NCBI GenBank assembly: GCA_031278795.1
Contig: JAITJT010000278.1
Span: forward strand, 1-32,138
Source of the DNA: Deltaproteobacteria bacterium
GTDB taxonomy: Bacteria; Desulfobacterota; Desulfarculia; Adiutricales; Adiutricaceae
DNA length: 32,138 bases
Reading direction: 5' to 3'
Shown: piece after piece, positions 24,491 through 32,138 of the stretch
Layout: each line of letters starts with the position of its first letter
Numbering within the stretch: the stretch's first letter is position 1
Notes under the pieces: model-generated
What the model saw: the letters and a program-made list of their open reading frames with translations, nothing else
Databases searched by the model: none
What the model was told of the DNA's origin: nothing
Position numbers and translations under genes: made by a program

Positions 24491-25446
24491 AAAAGGAGTT
24501 CCTGATAGGAGCCAGGGGAAGTCCCCTCTCCTTGGCCCAGAGCGGGATGCTTGCCAGGGCCTTAGGTGAGGTGCATCAGGGCCTCCTCTTCAAGATAGTT
24601 CCCATAAAGACCAGCGGAGACGACCCAGGTCGCAAACCTACCGGCCCTATGGGCGTGAAAGGCCTCTTTGTGAAAGAGATAGAGGAGGCCATATTGGAGG
24701 GCCGGGTGGATTTCGCCATCCACAGCGCCAAGGATCTTCCGGGGCTGCTCCCGGAGGGTCTGGTTTTGGGGGCGGCGCCCGAAAGGGCGCTGCCCTTCGA
24801 TGCCCTCATCACAGAGTCCCAAAGCTCTCTCTCAAGCCTTCCCCAAGGCGCCCGGGTGGGTACCTCGAGTTTGAGGCGCCGGGCCCAGCTCCTGGCCCTC
24901 CGTCCGGATTTCAAGATAAAGCCCATCCGCGGAAACCTAGACACCCGCATAAACAAAGTTAAAAGCAAAGAATGCGACGCGGTGGTTCTGGCCGCCTCAG
25001 GGCTTATGCGCCTGAAGGGGGAGGATTATCCCTTTGCTGAGATAGCCCCCGCCGAGATGCTCCCAGCCCCTGGGCAGGGCATCTTGGCCCTGGAGCTTAG
25101 GGCCGCTGATGAGCAAGTGGCCGGGCTCCTTTCGCCCCTCAACCATAGACCCACCCAGACGGCTCTAGCCGCTGAAAGGGCCTTTATGACCAGCCTGGCG
25201 GCGGGCTGCCAGACGCCCGCCGCCGCCTGGGCCAGAGTGGAGGAAGAGTTTCTTTTCATGGAAGCCCTAGTCGCCGAGCTGGACGGCTCTCTTGTTTTGA
25301 GGGAAGAGGGGAGGATCCCCTTTCCGGAAACCCTAGAGCCGGCAGCAGCCCTGGGCGCCTCTCTGGCGGAAGCGCTCCTTTTGAAAGGCGGCGCAGAAAT
25401 TATCGCCAAAGCTGAAAGAGAGGTAGCCAAAGAATGGGAGGAATAG
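24487..25446 (+). CDS. hemC: Hydroxymethylbilane synthase (porphobilinogen deaminase)
   Basis: Polymerises four porphobilinogen units into hydroxymethylbilane for haem, sirohaem and corrinoid synthesis. The frame contains the N-terminal family block ending in RGSPLSLAQ, catalytic aspartate in HSAKDLP (D83) and the dipyrromethane-carrying cysteine in AAGCQTP (C241); E. coli has D84 and C242. A start at the TTG at 24532 would delete the conserved first strand. No ATG, GTG or TTG exists upstream of that block in frame before the fmdB region, but CTG at 24487 gives an N-terminus of MKKEFLIGARGS, has GGAG seven bases upstream (24476-24479), and overlaps the fmdB stop as CTGA. I therefore call a CTG start; 319 residues. 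It overlaps cobA-hemD by 13 bases. Confidence 0.88.
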   Translation: MKKEFLIGARGSPLSLAQSGMLARALGEVHQGLLFKIVPIKTSGDDPGRKPTGPMGVKGLFVKEIEEAILEGRVDFAIHSAKDLPGLLPEGLVLGAAPERALPFDALITESQSSLSSLPQGARVGTSSLRRRAQLLALRPDFKIKPIRGNLDTRINKVKSKECDAVVLAASGLMRLKGEDYPFAEIAPAEMLPAPGQGILALELRAADEQVAGLLSPLNHRPTQTALAAERAFMTSLAAGCQTPAAAWARVEEEFLFMEALVAELDGSLVLREEGRIPFPETLEPAAALGASLAEALLLKGGAEIIAKAEREVAKEWEE

Positions 25447-26921
25447 TTTTTTTGGTGGGTGCTGGCCCCGGTGATCCGGGGCTCCTCACTTTGAGGGGCA
25501 AAGAACTTATTGAAAACGCAGATGTATTGGTATATGACTATCTGGCATCACCTGCGCTCTTAAAACTTGCAAATACTAATGCCAGAACCATCTACGTGGG
25601 AAAGTCAGGCTCAGACCATACTCTTACCCAGGACGGCATAAACGAGCTATTGGTTCGTGAGGCCAAGGCTGGAAATAGGGTCGTCCGCCTCAAGGGCGGA
25701 GACCCCTACATATTTGGCCGGGGCGGGGAAGAAGCTATGGTTTTGAGGGAACACAAGATTCCCTTTGAGGTCGTCCCGGGCATAAGCTCCACGGTGGCTG
25801 CGGCCAACTACGCTGGAATCCCACTCACCCACAGGGATCGCTCCAGCCAGGTGGTCTTCATCACTGGCCATGAAAAGCCAAGTAAAGAAACCTCCGCCCA
25901 TGACTGGGGGGCTCTCGCGAAGATTGGCACCTTGGTTTCAGTTATGGGCGCCGGACATCTGGAAGGCATCTGCGAGCAGCTAATTAAAAACGGCAAGGAT
26001 GAAAAGACTCCGGCGGCTATGATTGAGTGGGGCGCAACACCTAGGCAGCGGGTGGTGTGTGGAACCTTAAGGACACTTCCGGAGGCCGTCAAGGCGAAGG
26101 GCCTAGGGGCCCCGTCGCTTTTGGTGGTGGGGGATGTGGTAGAGTTGAGGGAATCCCTCAACTGGTTTGAGGAGAGGCCTCTTTTCGGGAAGAAGATAAT
26201 GGTCACCAGAACCAGGGAGCAAGCTAGCCAGCTGGCCAGGCTCTTGAAGGAAGCCGGCGCCTGGGTGGTGGAGAGGCCGCTCATAAGTATCGAGGCGATC
26301 AAGCCCAACTCCAGCCTAATTAGCGCCCTCGAAAGGATACGCGACTACAGCCATCTGGTTCTGACCAGCCCCAATGGCGCCAAATTGTTTATGGAAGCCC
26401 TCTTCTCCCAGGGGATGGACTCCCGCATCCTTTACCGCGTTAGGATTGCCGTCATGGGACCCGGCACAAAGGAAGCTCTGTCTTCCTACGGCATTGAAGC
26501 TGATATCGTCCCCAAAAGGTTTATAGCTGAGGAACTTTTAGAATCCTTCAAGAGTGAGGCGCCCGGGGCGCTACTTCTCGCTAGGGCTATGGATGCCAGG
26601 GACGTTCTTCCAGAAGGACTCAGAAGTCTTGGTTTTGAGGTGGAGCTGGTGCCTCTTTACCTGACAAAAAACATAGAGCTATGCCAAGACGACAAGGATA
26701 TATTGGAAAACCCGCCCCATCTGGTCACCTTGACCAGCGCCAGCACGGCCAGGGGACTGGCCGCGCTGGTGGAAAGTTCCAGAAGAGGGGATTTCCCCTG
26801 CGTCTCCATTGGCCCCATAACCACCAAGGAGGCCCAATCAGCCGGCTTCACCGTGGTGGCGGAGGCTAAAAAGTCCACAATACCTGATTTGGCGGAGGCC
26901 GTGATTCAATATCTTTCTTAA
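25434..26921 (+). CDS. cobA-hemD: Uroporphyrinogen-III C-methyltransferase / uroporphyrinogen-III synthase fusion
   Basis: A 495-residue bifunctional enzyme. Residues 1-245 are the SAM-dependent methyltransferase (CobA/SUMT): VGAGPGDPGLLTLRG (8-22), VVRLKGGDPYIFGRGGEEA, VVPGISS and GIPLTHR. Residues about 250-495 are HemD, which closes the linear tetrapyrrole: it begins GKKIMVTRTREQA and contains LTSPNGAKLF and LTSASTARGL. The fusion takes hydroxymethylbilane to precorrin-2, feeding sirohaem, cobalamin or the sirohaem-dependent haem route. The start overlaps the end of hemC, so translation is probably coupled. Such fusions are common in deltaproteobacteria and Gram-positives. Both halves appear complete. 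Confidence 0.92.
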   Translation: MGGIVFLVGAGPGDPGLLTLRGKELIENADVLVYDYLASPALLKLANTNARTIYVGKSGSDHTLTQDGINELLVREAKAGNRVVRLKGGDPYIFGRGGEEAMVLREHKIPFEVVPGISSTVAAANYAGIPLTHRDRSSQVVFITGHEKPSKETSAHDWGALAKIGTLVSVMGAGHLEGICEQLIKNGKDEKTPAAMIEWGATPRQRVVCGTLRTLPEAVKAKGLGAPSLLVVGDVVELRESLNWFEERPLFGKKIMVTRTREQASQLARLLKEAGAWVVERPLISIEAIKPNSSLISALERIRDYSHLVLTSPNGAKLFMEALFSQGMDSRILYRVRIAVMGPGTKEALSSYGIEADIVPKRFIAEELLESFKSEAPGALLLARAMDARDVLPEGLRSLGFEVELVPLYLTKNIELCQDDKDILENPPHLVTLTSASTARGLAALVESSRRGDFPCVSIGPITTKEAQSAGFTVVAEAKKSTIPDLAEAVIQYLS

Positions 26922-26931
26922 GGAGAAGCAT

Positions 26932-29154
26932 GTGGTAACAGGTCAAGTTGATTTCACCTCCACTTTGAACGCAGCGCAATACGAGGCGGTCACCTACAAT
27001 GAGGGGCCGCTTTTGATTATAGCTGGCGCGGGATCCGGAAAGACTCGCACCCTGGTTCACCGTGTGGCCTGGCTCATCAAATCCGGCGTGATGCCCCAGG
27101 ACATCCTCCTTCTCACTTTCACTCGCAAGGCTGCCAGGGAGATGCTAGAGAGAGTCTTTGAGCTTACAGGAGGCGCCTCCCAGCGTGTGGATGGCGGAAC
27201 CTTCCACTCTGTCTGCAATGTGCTCCTAAGGAGCTCTGCGCACGTTCTGGGATATGAGAGCAATTTCACCATAATGGACCCGTCCGATGCCACCTCTCTC
27301 ATAACAACCATAAGAAAAGACATTTATGGCTCAGACCAGAAAGGTTTCCCCAAGTCCCAGGGCATCTTGAACGTTATCTCCATGTCCTCCAACCTGGAGG
27401 AACCCATCCCACAGGTGCTGAAGAGCCATTTCCCGCACCTTCAAACTTTCGCCCCGGAACTGACCCGCATTGCCCTGATCTACGCCGATGAAAAAAAGAG
27501 TCGCAACCTCATGGACTTCGATGATCTTTTGGTAAATTTCGCGAAGATTCTCCAAGAACATGAGGACTACCGCCTGAAATACGCCAAGCGTTACAAATAC
27601 CTGTTGGTGGACGAGTACCAGGACACCAATCCCGTCCAGGCCAGAATCACCTATCTTCTAGCCAAGGACCATATGAACGTGACGGCTGTGGGCGATGAAG
27701 CGCAGTCTATCTACGCCTTTAGGGGGGCCACCTTCAAAAACATCATGAATTTCCCCTATATATTCCGGGGCACCAAGGTGCTCACCTTGGAGGAGAACTA
27801 CCGGAGCATCACTCCCATACTGGATCTTGCCAACGGCCTACTAGTCCACGCTAAAGAGAAGTATGAAAAGAACCTGAAGGCCGTGAGGGAGGGAGGCGTT
27901 TTACCGGTCTTCCATGTTTGCTCGGATGTGGCGGTCGAGGCAGATGTGGTGACTGACACGATAAACGAGCTCATTAACAAAAATGTCCCCCTCAAAGACA
28001 TCGCGGTGTTATTCCGGAACGCATCGCACTCCTACGAGCTCGAGATAAGTCTTATCAAGGCGCGCATTCCCTTCACCAAGTATGGCGGACTTAAATTCAC
28101 GGAGACGTCCCACAACAAGGACTTCATGGCCTTTTTGCGCGCGGCTTCCAACCCATCAGATGAGATATCCTTTAAACGTCTCCTTCTCATGTTCCCGGGA
28201 ATCGGTTCTAAAGGCGCCGATTCCATTGTAAGCTGGGTGGACGGAAAGCGGGAAAACCTCATAAGCCTTAGCCCGGAACTCTTTAGATCCAAGGATCCAA
28301 AAATGGTTCAGGGCTTCATTGAACTCTTTTCGCAGATCGCGGCCGATGACGATAATATGGCTGGAAAAGTCAAACCAATTCTTGACTATTACTTACCACT
28401 CCTTCCAGCCCTGTATCCGGACGACCACACCACCCGAAAGATTGACGTGGAAGAGCTCGCCATGAACGCCCAGAGGGCTAACTCCTTGAGCGCTTACCTG
28501 GCCGAGCTCACCCTCGATCCGCCAAGCACCAGGGACCAGCTAGACGCGGCCAAAAAGAGCGCTGAGGATTTGACGCTAAGCACCATCCACTCGGCCAAGG
28601 GCCTGGAGTGGAAATACGTCTTTGTTCTTTCTCTGGTGGACGGAAGGTTCCCTTCCCCTTATACTAAGGACAATAATGTTGAAGAGGAGAGACGCCTTCT
28701 CTACGTGGCCCTCACCCGGGCCAAAGATGAGCTTCATTTGATGTTTCCCAAATGCGTTGAAACATACAGCAGCATCTTAGATAAACCAACTAGGTTTTTA
28801 CACGAGCTGCCCTACGGATCCATGGAGGTTCGAAGGGGCGGAAGAACCTTGGAGTACTCATCCATATTCAGAAACGTCAAAAAGCCCAAAAGCACTAAAT
28901 CCCCCCACACATCTCCCTCGGAAGGTAGCTCTGGATCCATAATCCTAAAAGATGACGAGGACGGGCATCACTTTATGGCGCATGTTGGTCAAAAACCACT
29001 GGAACACCTTGAAAAAGGCCAAATGGTCGAGCACCAGACATTCGGGCGCGGCTGCGTTATTAAAGTCCAAGGCCAAAAGGCCGTCATCAATTTTGATGCC
29101 TTCGGAAGAAAAACAGTCAATTACGCCTACGGTCATCTTTATCCAACCGACTGA
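26932..29154 (+). CDS. UvrD/PcrA/Rep-type superfamily 1 DNA helicase
   Basis: A 740-residue SF1A helicase with a 3'-5' translocation motor. Motifs: Walker A GAGSGKT (32-38), TFTRKAAREM, VDEYQDTNPVQ (motif II), GDEAQSIYAFRG (motif III), LEENYRS, STIHSAKGLEWKYVFV (motif V) and EEERRLLYVALTRAKDEL (motif VI). The last 50 residues (KGQMVEHQTFGRGCVI onward) look like the Tudor-like C-terminal domain by which UvrD and PcrA contact RNA polymerase. A role in nucleotide excision repair, replication-conflict resolution or both is likely. GTG start with AGGAG six bases upstream, the latter overlapping the cobA-hemD stop; it therefore seems to be the last gene of that operon. Motif III has GDEAQ in place of the usual GDDDQ. 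Confidence 0.92.
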   Translation: MVTGQVDFTSTLNAAQYEAVTYNEGPLLIIAGAGSGKTRTLVHRVAWLIKSGVMPQDILLLTFTRKAAREMLERVFELTGGASQRVDGGTFHSVCNVLLRSSAHVLGYESNFTIMDPSDATSLITTIRKDIYGSDQKGFPKSQGILNVISMSSNLEEPIPQVLKSHFPHLQTFAPELTRIALIYADEKKSRNLMDFDDLLVNFAKILQEHEDYRLKYAKRYKYLLVDEYQDTNPVQARITYLLAKDHMNVTAVGDEAQSIYAFRGATFKNIMNFPYIFRGTKVLTLEENYRSITPILDLANGLLVHAKEKYEKNLKAVREGGVLPVFHVCSDVAVEADVVTDTINELINKNVPLKDIAVLFRNASHSYELEISLIKARIPFTKYGGLKFTETSHNKDFMAFLRAASNPSDEISFKRLLLMFPGIGSKGADSIVSWVDGKRENLISLSPELFRSKDPKMVQGFIELFSQIAADDDNMAGKVKPILDYYLPLLPALYPDDHTTRKIDVEELAMNAQRANSLSAYLAELTLDPPSTRDQLDAAKKSAEDLTLSTIHSAKGLEWKYVFVLSLVDGRFPSPYTKDNNVEEERRLLYVALTRAKDELHLMFPKCVETYSSILDKPTRFLHELPYGSMEVRRGGRTLEYSSIFRNVKKPKSTKSPHTSPSEGSSGSIILKDDEDGHHFMAHVGQKPLEHLEKGQMVEHQTFGRGCVIKVQGQKAVINFDAFGRKTVNYAYGHLYPTD

Positions 29155-29348
29155 TAAACAATATCATAAAATTCTGAGATCAATTAGCATGCAAGCTACA
29201 GCTCATGTAAATAATCTGAAATATATCTCTTAATTCATTGCCTAAAAAGAGAAGTTTGTTCCAGAGTTTCTTTTGAGTGCACCTTTCTGTGCGCTAGTCT
29301 AATATCTCTGCAAATTACGTTGATGATGCAATAAGAGGGATATATTTT

Positions 29349-31259
29349 ATGCTTACCTTCGAAAACTTATCTGATACTCCTGAAGTAGGCGATAATATAA
29401 CTTCAGAAAAAACAGAAACCTATCCAAAGCTTGACCAGCCGGCGAAATTCATCTCAATATTATATAGCGTAATTAGCGTAATTTTTTTATGCGCGCTAGT
29501 TAAATATTTCAATTATGGTTTTGATTTCACCGATGAAGCTTTCTATCTTTTTATGATGGAGAGGCCGACTGAATATCCTTCTTTTCATATTCTCTCGGGA
29601 TTTATATACCACCCTCTTTACCTTCTTACCAGTGGAAATATCTTTTATCTTCGAGTGATAAATTTTCTACTTATCCTCGCTGTGAGCTATAATCTCTGTC
29701 GACTTATTTTAAAAAGAACAGCACCCGACAATGTAACATTTAAAGGTATTTATTTTTACCTTACAGCTTTTCAACTCTCTTTATGCTCTTCTTCCGTTCT
29801 CTTATTATGGCTACCCACCCCAAACTATAACCTTTTAAACTTTATGGCCATAATGATTACGGCAACTGGCGTTCTTACCTTAGTGAAAAAAAATGATATA
29901 AGTAAGTCAAGATTCCTTAGCGGCTGGCTCATTATTGCTTTAGGTGGATACCTTTCTTTTATGGCCAGGCCCTTTACAGCGGCCTTTTTAGGGTTACTTG
30001 TCTTTATTTGGGCATCACTTTCGAAGAGATTTAACATCAAAGGAATATTACTTAGTTTTTTTGCTGCTTTGGCAATGGTTTTCATAACTGCTCAATTTAC
30101 TAACGGTTCAATTTCTGGTCTATTCAACCGTTTTTTTGAGTCAGCTCACATAGAGGCTGTTTTAGGCGCTCACCAGACATTTACCGTAATTACCTTCCGT
30201 ATTGGTGAACTTTTTCGCAATTTTACCCTATATTTTGCGGTATTAACAATCTTGATTATATTATACGCGTTCGCTATAGCAGTTAACGAAAACAAGAAAA
30301 TTATAACTTTGATTTTCTATATTGCACTTCCTCTGTTTCTTGTTAACATTATTTTAAACTTCAAAAATATACATTGGTTTAATATTTTATCAGGCTATCT
30401 GCTATGGACGCCTGTGCTTGGCTTTATTGCATATACTTTATATAAAAATTTTTCCTTAATTAGCAAAGTAAATCTGCCGCTGTTCATATTTTTGTTGCTT
30501 CTAAATGCTGCCTATGGTATGGGTAGCAATAATTCCTTTTTTATTTTGATATCGGTTTCAGCATTTTTCACTATGCTTGCGCTTATTACGTTTTTTGCAT
30601 ACATTGACACCTCGGAATTTTATATATCACGAATGATCAAGCTCTCAGCTCTATGCCTATCTGTAACAATAGGGATTATAATCATATCCCTTGGAAATCC
30701 TTACCGTCAACCACCTTTTTTATGGTCATATTCAACCAATGCGGCAGTCAGGCATGATGGCAGCCCTCTAATTATGCCACTGTCTACTGCTACATATCTT
30801 AACGATCTTCATAGTTTTGCCGCAGAATCTGGTTTAAAAGATAACACCCCAATGTTAGATCTTTCAGGTAGATCGCCTGGTACTATATATGCTCTAAGTG
30901 GTTATACACCAGATACACCTTGGATTTATACTGGATTTCCTGGAATACAAGAATACGCCTTTCTCTCCCTTAATAAGTTTACATGTGAAGAAATAAGTGA
31001 AACTTGGGTTATTTTAGCGGAAAATAATATTTCTGAGATCCGTATGCCAGAACCTATAAATCCAAAACTTTTCAGTGCATTTGGAGCTGAATTTCCGGAA
31101 AACTATGAGTTAGTTGGCAAAGTAATCCGCACTCGAAATTATGATAAGAATTCCGATCTCCATAATTACCAACTTTTCTTTAAACCAACAAGACCCAAAG
31201 AACAGGGTATATCATCGTGCATAGCAAAAAAGACCGAATTAGGTCTAGTTTTACATTAG
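29349..31259 (+). CDS. GT-C-like membrane protein, paralogue C
   Basis: A 636-residue membrane protein, the divergent third member of the family at 14617 and 17017. It has an extra hydrophilic N-terminus of about 30 residues before the first helix. Conserved landmarks are FDFTDEAF (D62, E63), HPLYLLTSGN, LWLPTPNYNLLNFMA, LSFMARPFT, HWFNILSGYLLWTPVLG, SLGNPYRQP and DLSGRSPGTIYALSGYTP. The conservation of these points across diverged copies suggests that the acidic loop, the NPYRQP segment and the C-terminal DLSG block are functional. Expected in the inner membrane with the C-terminal domain outside; a glycosyltransferase role is inferred. Composition is AT-rich, unlike the helicase gene just upstream. 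AGAGGG lies nine bases before the ATG. Confidence 0.8.
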   Translation: MLTFENLSDTPEVGDNITSEKTETYPKLDQPAKFISILYSVISVIFLCALVKYFNYGFDFTDEAFYLFMMERPTEYPSFHILSGFIYHPLYLLTSGNIFYLRVINFLLILAVSYNLCRLILKRTAPDNVTFKGIYFYLTAFQLSLCSSSVLLLWLPTPNYNLLNFMAIMITATGVLTLVKKNDISKSRFLSGWLIIALGGYLSFMARPFTAAFLGLLVFIWASLSKRFNIKGILLSFFAALAMVFITAQFTNGSISGLFNRFFESAHIEAVLGAHQTFTVITFRIGELFRNFTLYFAVLTILIILYAFAIAVNENKKIITLIFYIALPLFLVNIILNFKNIHWFNILSGYLLWTPVLGFIAYTLYKNFSLISKVNLPLFIFLLLLNAAYGMGSNNSFFILISVSAFFTMLALITFFAYIDTSEFYISRMIKLSALCLSVTIGIIIISLGNPYRQPPFLWSYSTNAAVRHDGSPLIMPLSTATYLNDLHSFAAESGLKDNTPMLDLSGRSPGTIYALSGYTPDTPWIYTGFPGIQEYAFLSLNKFTCEEISETWVILAENNISEIRMPEPINPKLFSAFGAEFPENYELVGKVIRTRNYDKNSDLHNYQLFFKPTRPKEQGISSCIAKKTELGLVLH

Positions 31260-32045
31260 ACATGATAGTTAGATATACCATGATATATTGTCTAAGTCTG
31301 CTCTTCATGCTAGATTTAGATTAACTGGTATATCCTGCGAATTTTTTATGATCTTTTGACTATTAAAATTAAAAAGATTTTATGTTGTAACACGCATTTT
31401 GAAATTTCAAATATGTGGTGCCATTTTTGTGTAAATTTTCTAATCAAAATTAGATGACATGTTTTGGAGCTAGACTCCAGTGAGAAAACAAAAAGTTTAT
31501 ATTATTGCCAATATTTTAAAAGAGCTAAATCTCAAGTAAAATATAAAAAAATTAAAAAATACATCATTATAAGAAGTACATTCAAACGTGGAATATTTTG
31601 AATTCAATATCTTGTATTTACGCTTATGGTATGCATATTATATTGCCTACTTTGCCAATGCTTCGTCGAGCTAAAGGTAAGGAAACGTTTGATAAAGCGT
31701 AAAAGATCTTTTGCTCTTTTGCCCTGATTTTATTACAATGATTGCTGGGATTATATTTATTTTATTAGTTTTTTTTATAATTAAAAAATTTTTTTGCCAC
31801 CAGAAAATGTTTATCATTATTGGCTACTATACTATCCCTTGTTCTGGTTCACAGATAAGAAAAATGTCGTTTGCCTATTTGGGTAAGTGCAAGTTCCAAG
31901 TTCTTCACATTTCAAATGGTCAGATCTAGCTGATAATATTTTCTGTAATTTGAGAAAGATTGTAATTTTCAACTTTCTTCTTACTCCTATAAAATCCTTC
32001 AAATCTGCTCTCTGTCTAAAACAAATACGCTAGTTAAAAATCATT
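31260..32045. other. AT-rich gap before folC
   Basis: These 786 bases contain no gene I can support. A 7-bp inverted repeat (31256-31262 with 31289-31295) surrounds the paralogue C stop but has no T-tract. A 72-codon frame at 31711-31929 lacks a ribosome site and conservation evidence. Confidence 0.5.
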
Positions 32046-32138
32046 ATGAACTATAAAGACACCGTACTGAAACTTTTCGATCTTCAGAAATTTGGCATGA
32101 AATTCGGCCTGGATTCCATGCTGTCGATACTGGATAAG
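32046..32138 (+). CDS. folC: Folylpolyglutamate synthase, N-terminal fragment
   Basis: Only 31 codons lie inside the window. They read as the typical FolC start: a short helix, then LQKFGMKFGLDSM, matching the LQxFGIKxGLENI block that begins folylpolyglutamate/dihydrofolate synthases. The enzyme adds glutamates to folates and, when bifunctional, makes dihydrofolate from dihydropteroate. No strong ribosome site precedes the ATG. The assignment rests on this short block alone. Confidence 0.75.
   Translation, partial: MNYKDTVLKLFDLQKFGMKFGLDSMLSILDK

Noticed and set aside
31231..31246. Hairpin AGACC/GGTCT at the end of paralogue C as a terminator
   Set aside because: It lies inside the last codons, has a five-pair stem and only four T residues after it.
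31711..31929. 72-codon frame with a hydrophobic N-terminal stretch
   Set aside because: No ribosome site, no ATG at the start, and a composition expected from AT-rich non-coding DNA.

Overview
The window looks like a chromosomal segment of a Gram-negative, host-associated bacterium, most plausibly a gut-type deltaproteobacterium (Desulfobacterota). This is an inference. The support is a signal-peptide-bearing beta-barrel protein, a CobA-HemD fusion behind hemC and an FmdB zinc ribbon (a linkage I associate with sulfate-reducer-type genomes), an L-fucose catabolic cluster, and moderately GC-rich housekeeping genes separated by long AT-rich gaps. No rRNA, CRISPR array, intact insertion sequence or phage gene is visible.

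Layout. 1-2105 (minus): 5' part of a large multi-pass membrane protein that runs off the window. 3120-9372 (plus): six genes forming a non-phosphorylative L-fucose pathway: DapA-type aldolase, amidohydrolase lactonase, SDR dehydrogenase, RhaM/YiiL-type mutarotase, FucP permease and UxaA-type dehydratase. The gene set matches the fucose island of Campylobacter jejuni (cj0480c-cj0490) rather than the E. coli fucIKA pathway. Proposed flow: FucP imports L-fucose; the mutarotase supplies the right anomer; the SDR oxidises it to the lactone; the amidohydrolase opens it to L-fuconate; the UxaA protein dehydrates it; the DapA protein cleaves the 2-keto-3-deoxy acid to pyruvate and lactaldehyde. A promoter with a large inverted repeat precedes the first gene, a second promoter-like site with an embedded palindrome precedes the SDR, and a perfect 15-bp hairpin separates fucP from the dehydratase gene.

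9710-13745 (minus): a SWIM zinc-finger protein and a SNF2-family helicase. 14617-18861 (plus): two tandem, closely related membrane proteins with a GT-C-glycosyltransferase-like architecture; a third, divergent paralogue lies at 29349-31259. All three are strikingly AT-rich and carry the motif FTDE in the first predicted external loop. 19537-19612 (minus): tRNA-Glu(CTC) with its own promoter. 20712-21752 (minus) and 22616-23368 (plus): an outer-membrane beta-barrel protein and a divergent GntR/UTRA regulator, with repeated ACTATRTAGY palindromes between them.

24248-29154 (plus): a compact set of fmdB, hemC, cobA-hemD fusion and a UvrD/PcrA-type helicase, driven by a good extended -10 promoter. 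hemC appears to start at a CTG codon overlapping the fmdB stop. The first codons of folC begin at 32046 and run off the right edge.

The best candidates for undescribed biology are the three-member AT-rich membrane-protein family and the operator array between the beta-barrel gene and the GntR gene. I see no multi-gene defence or mobile system.
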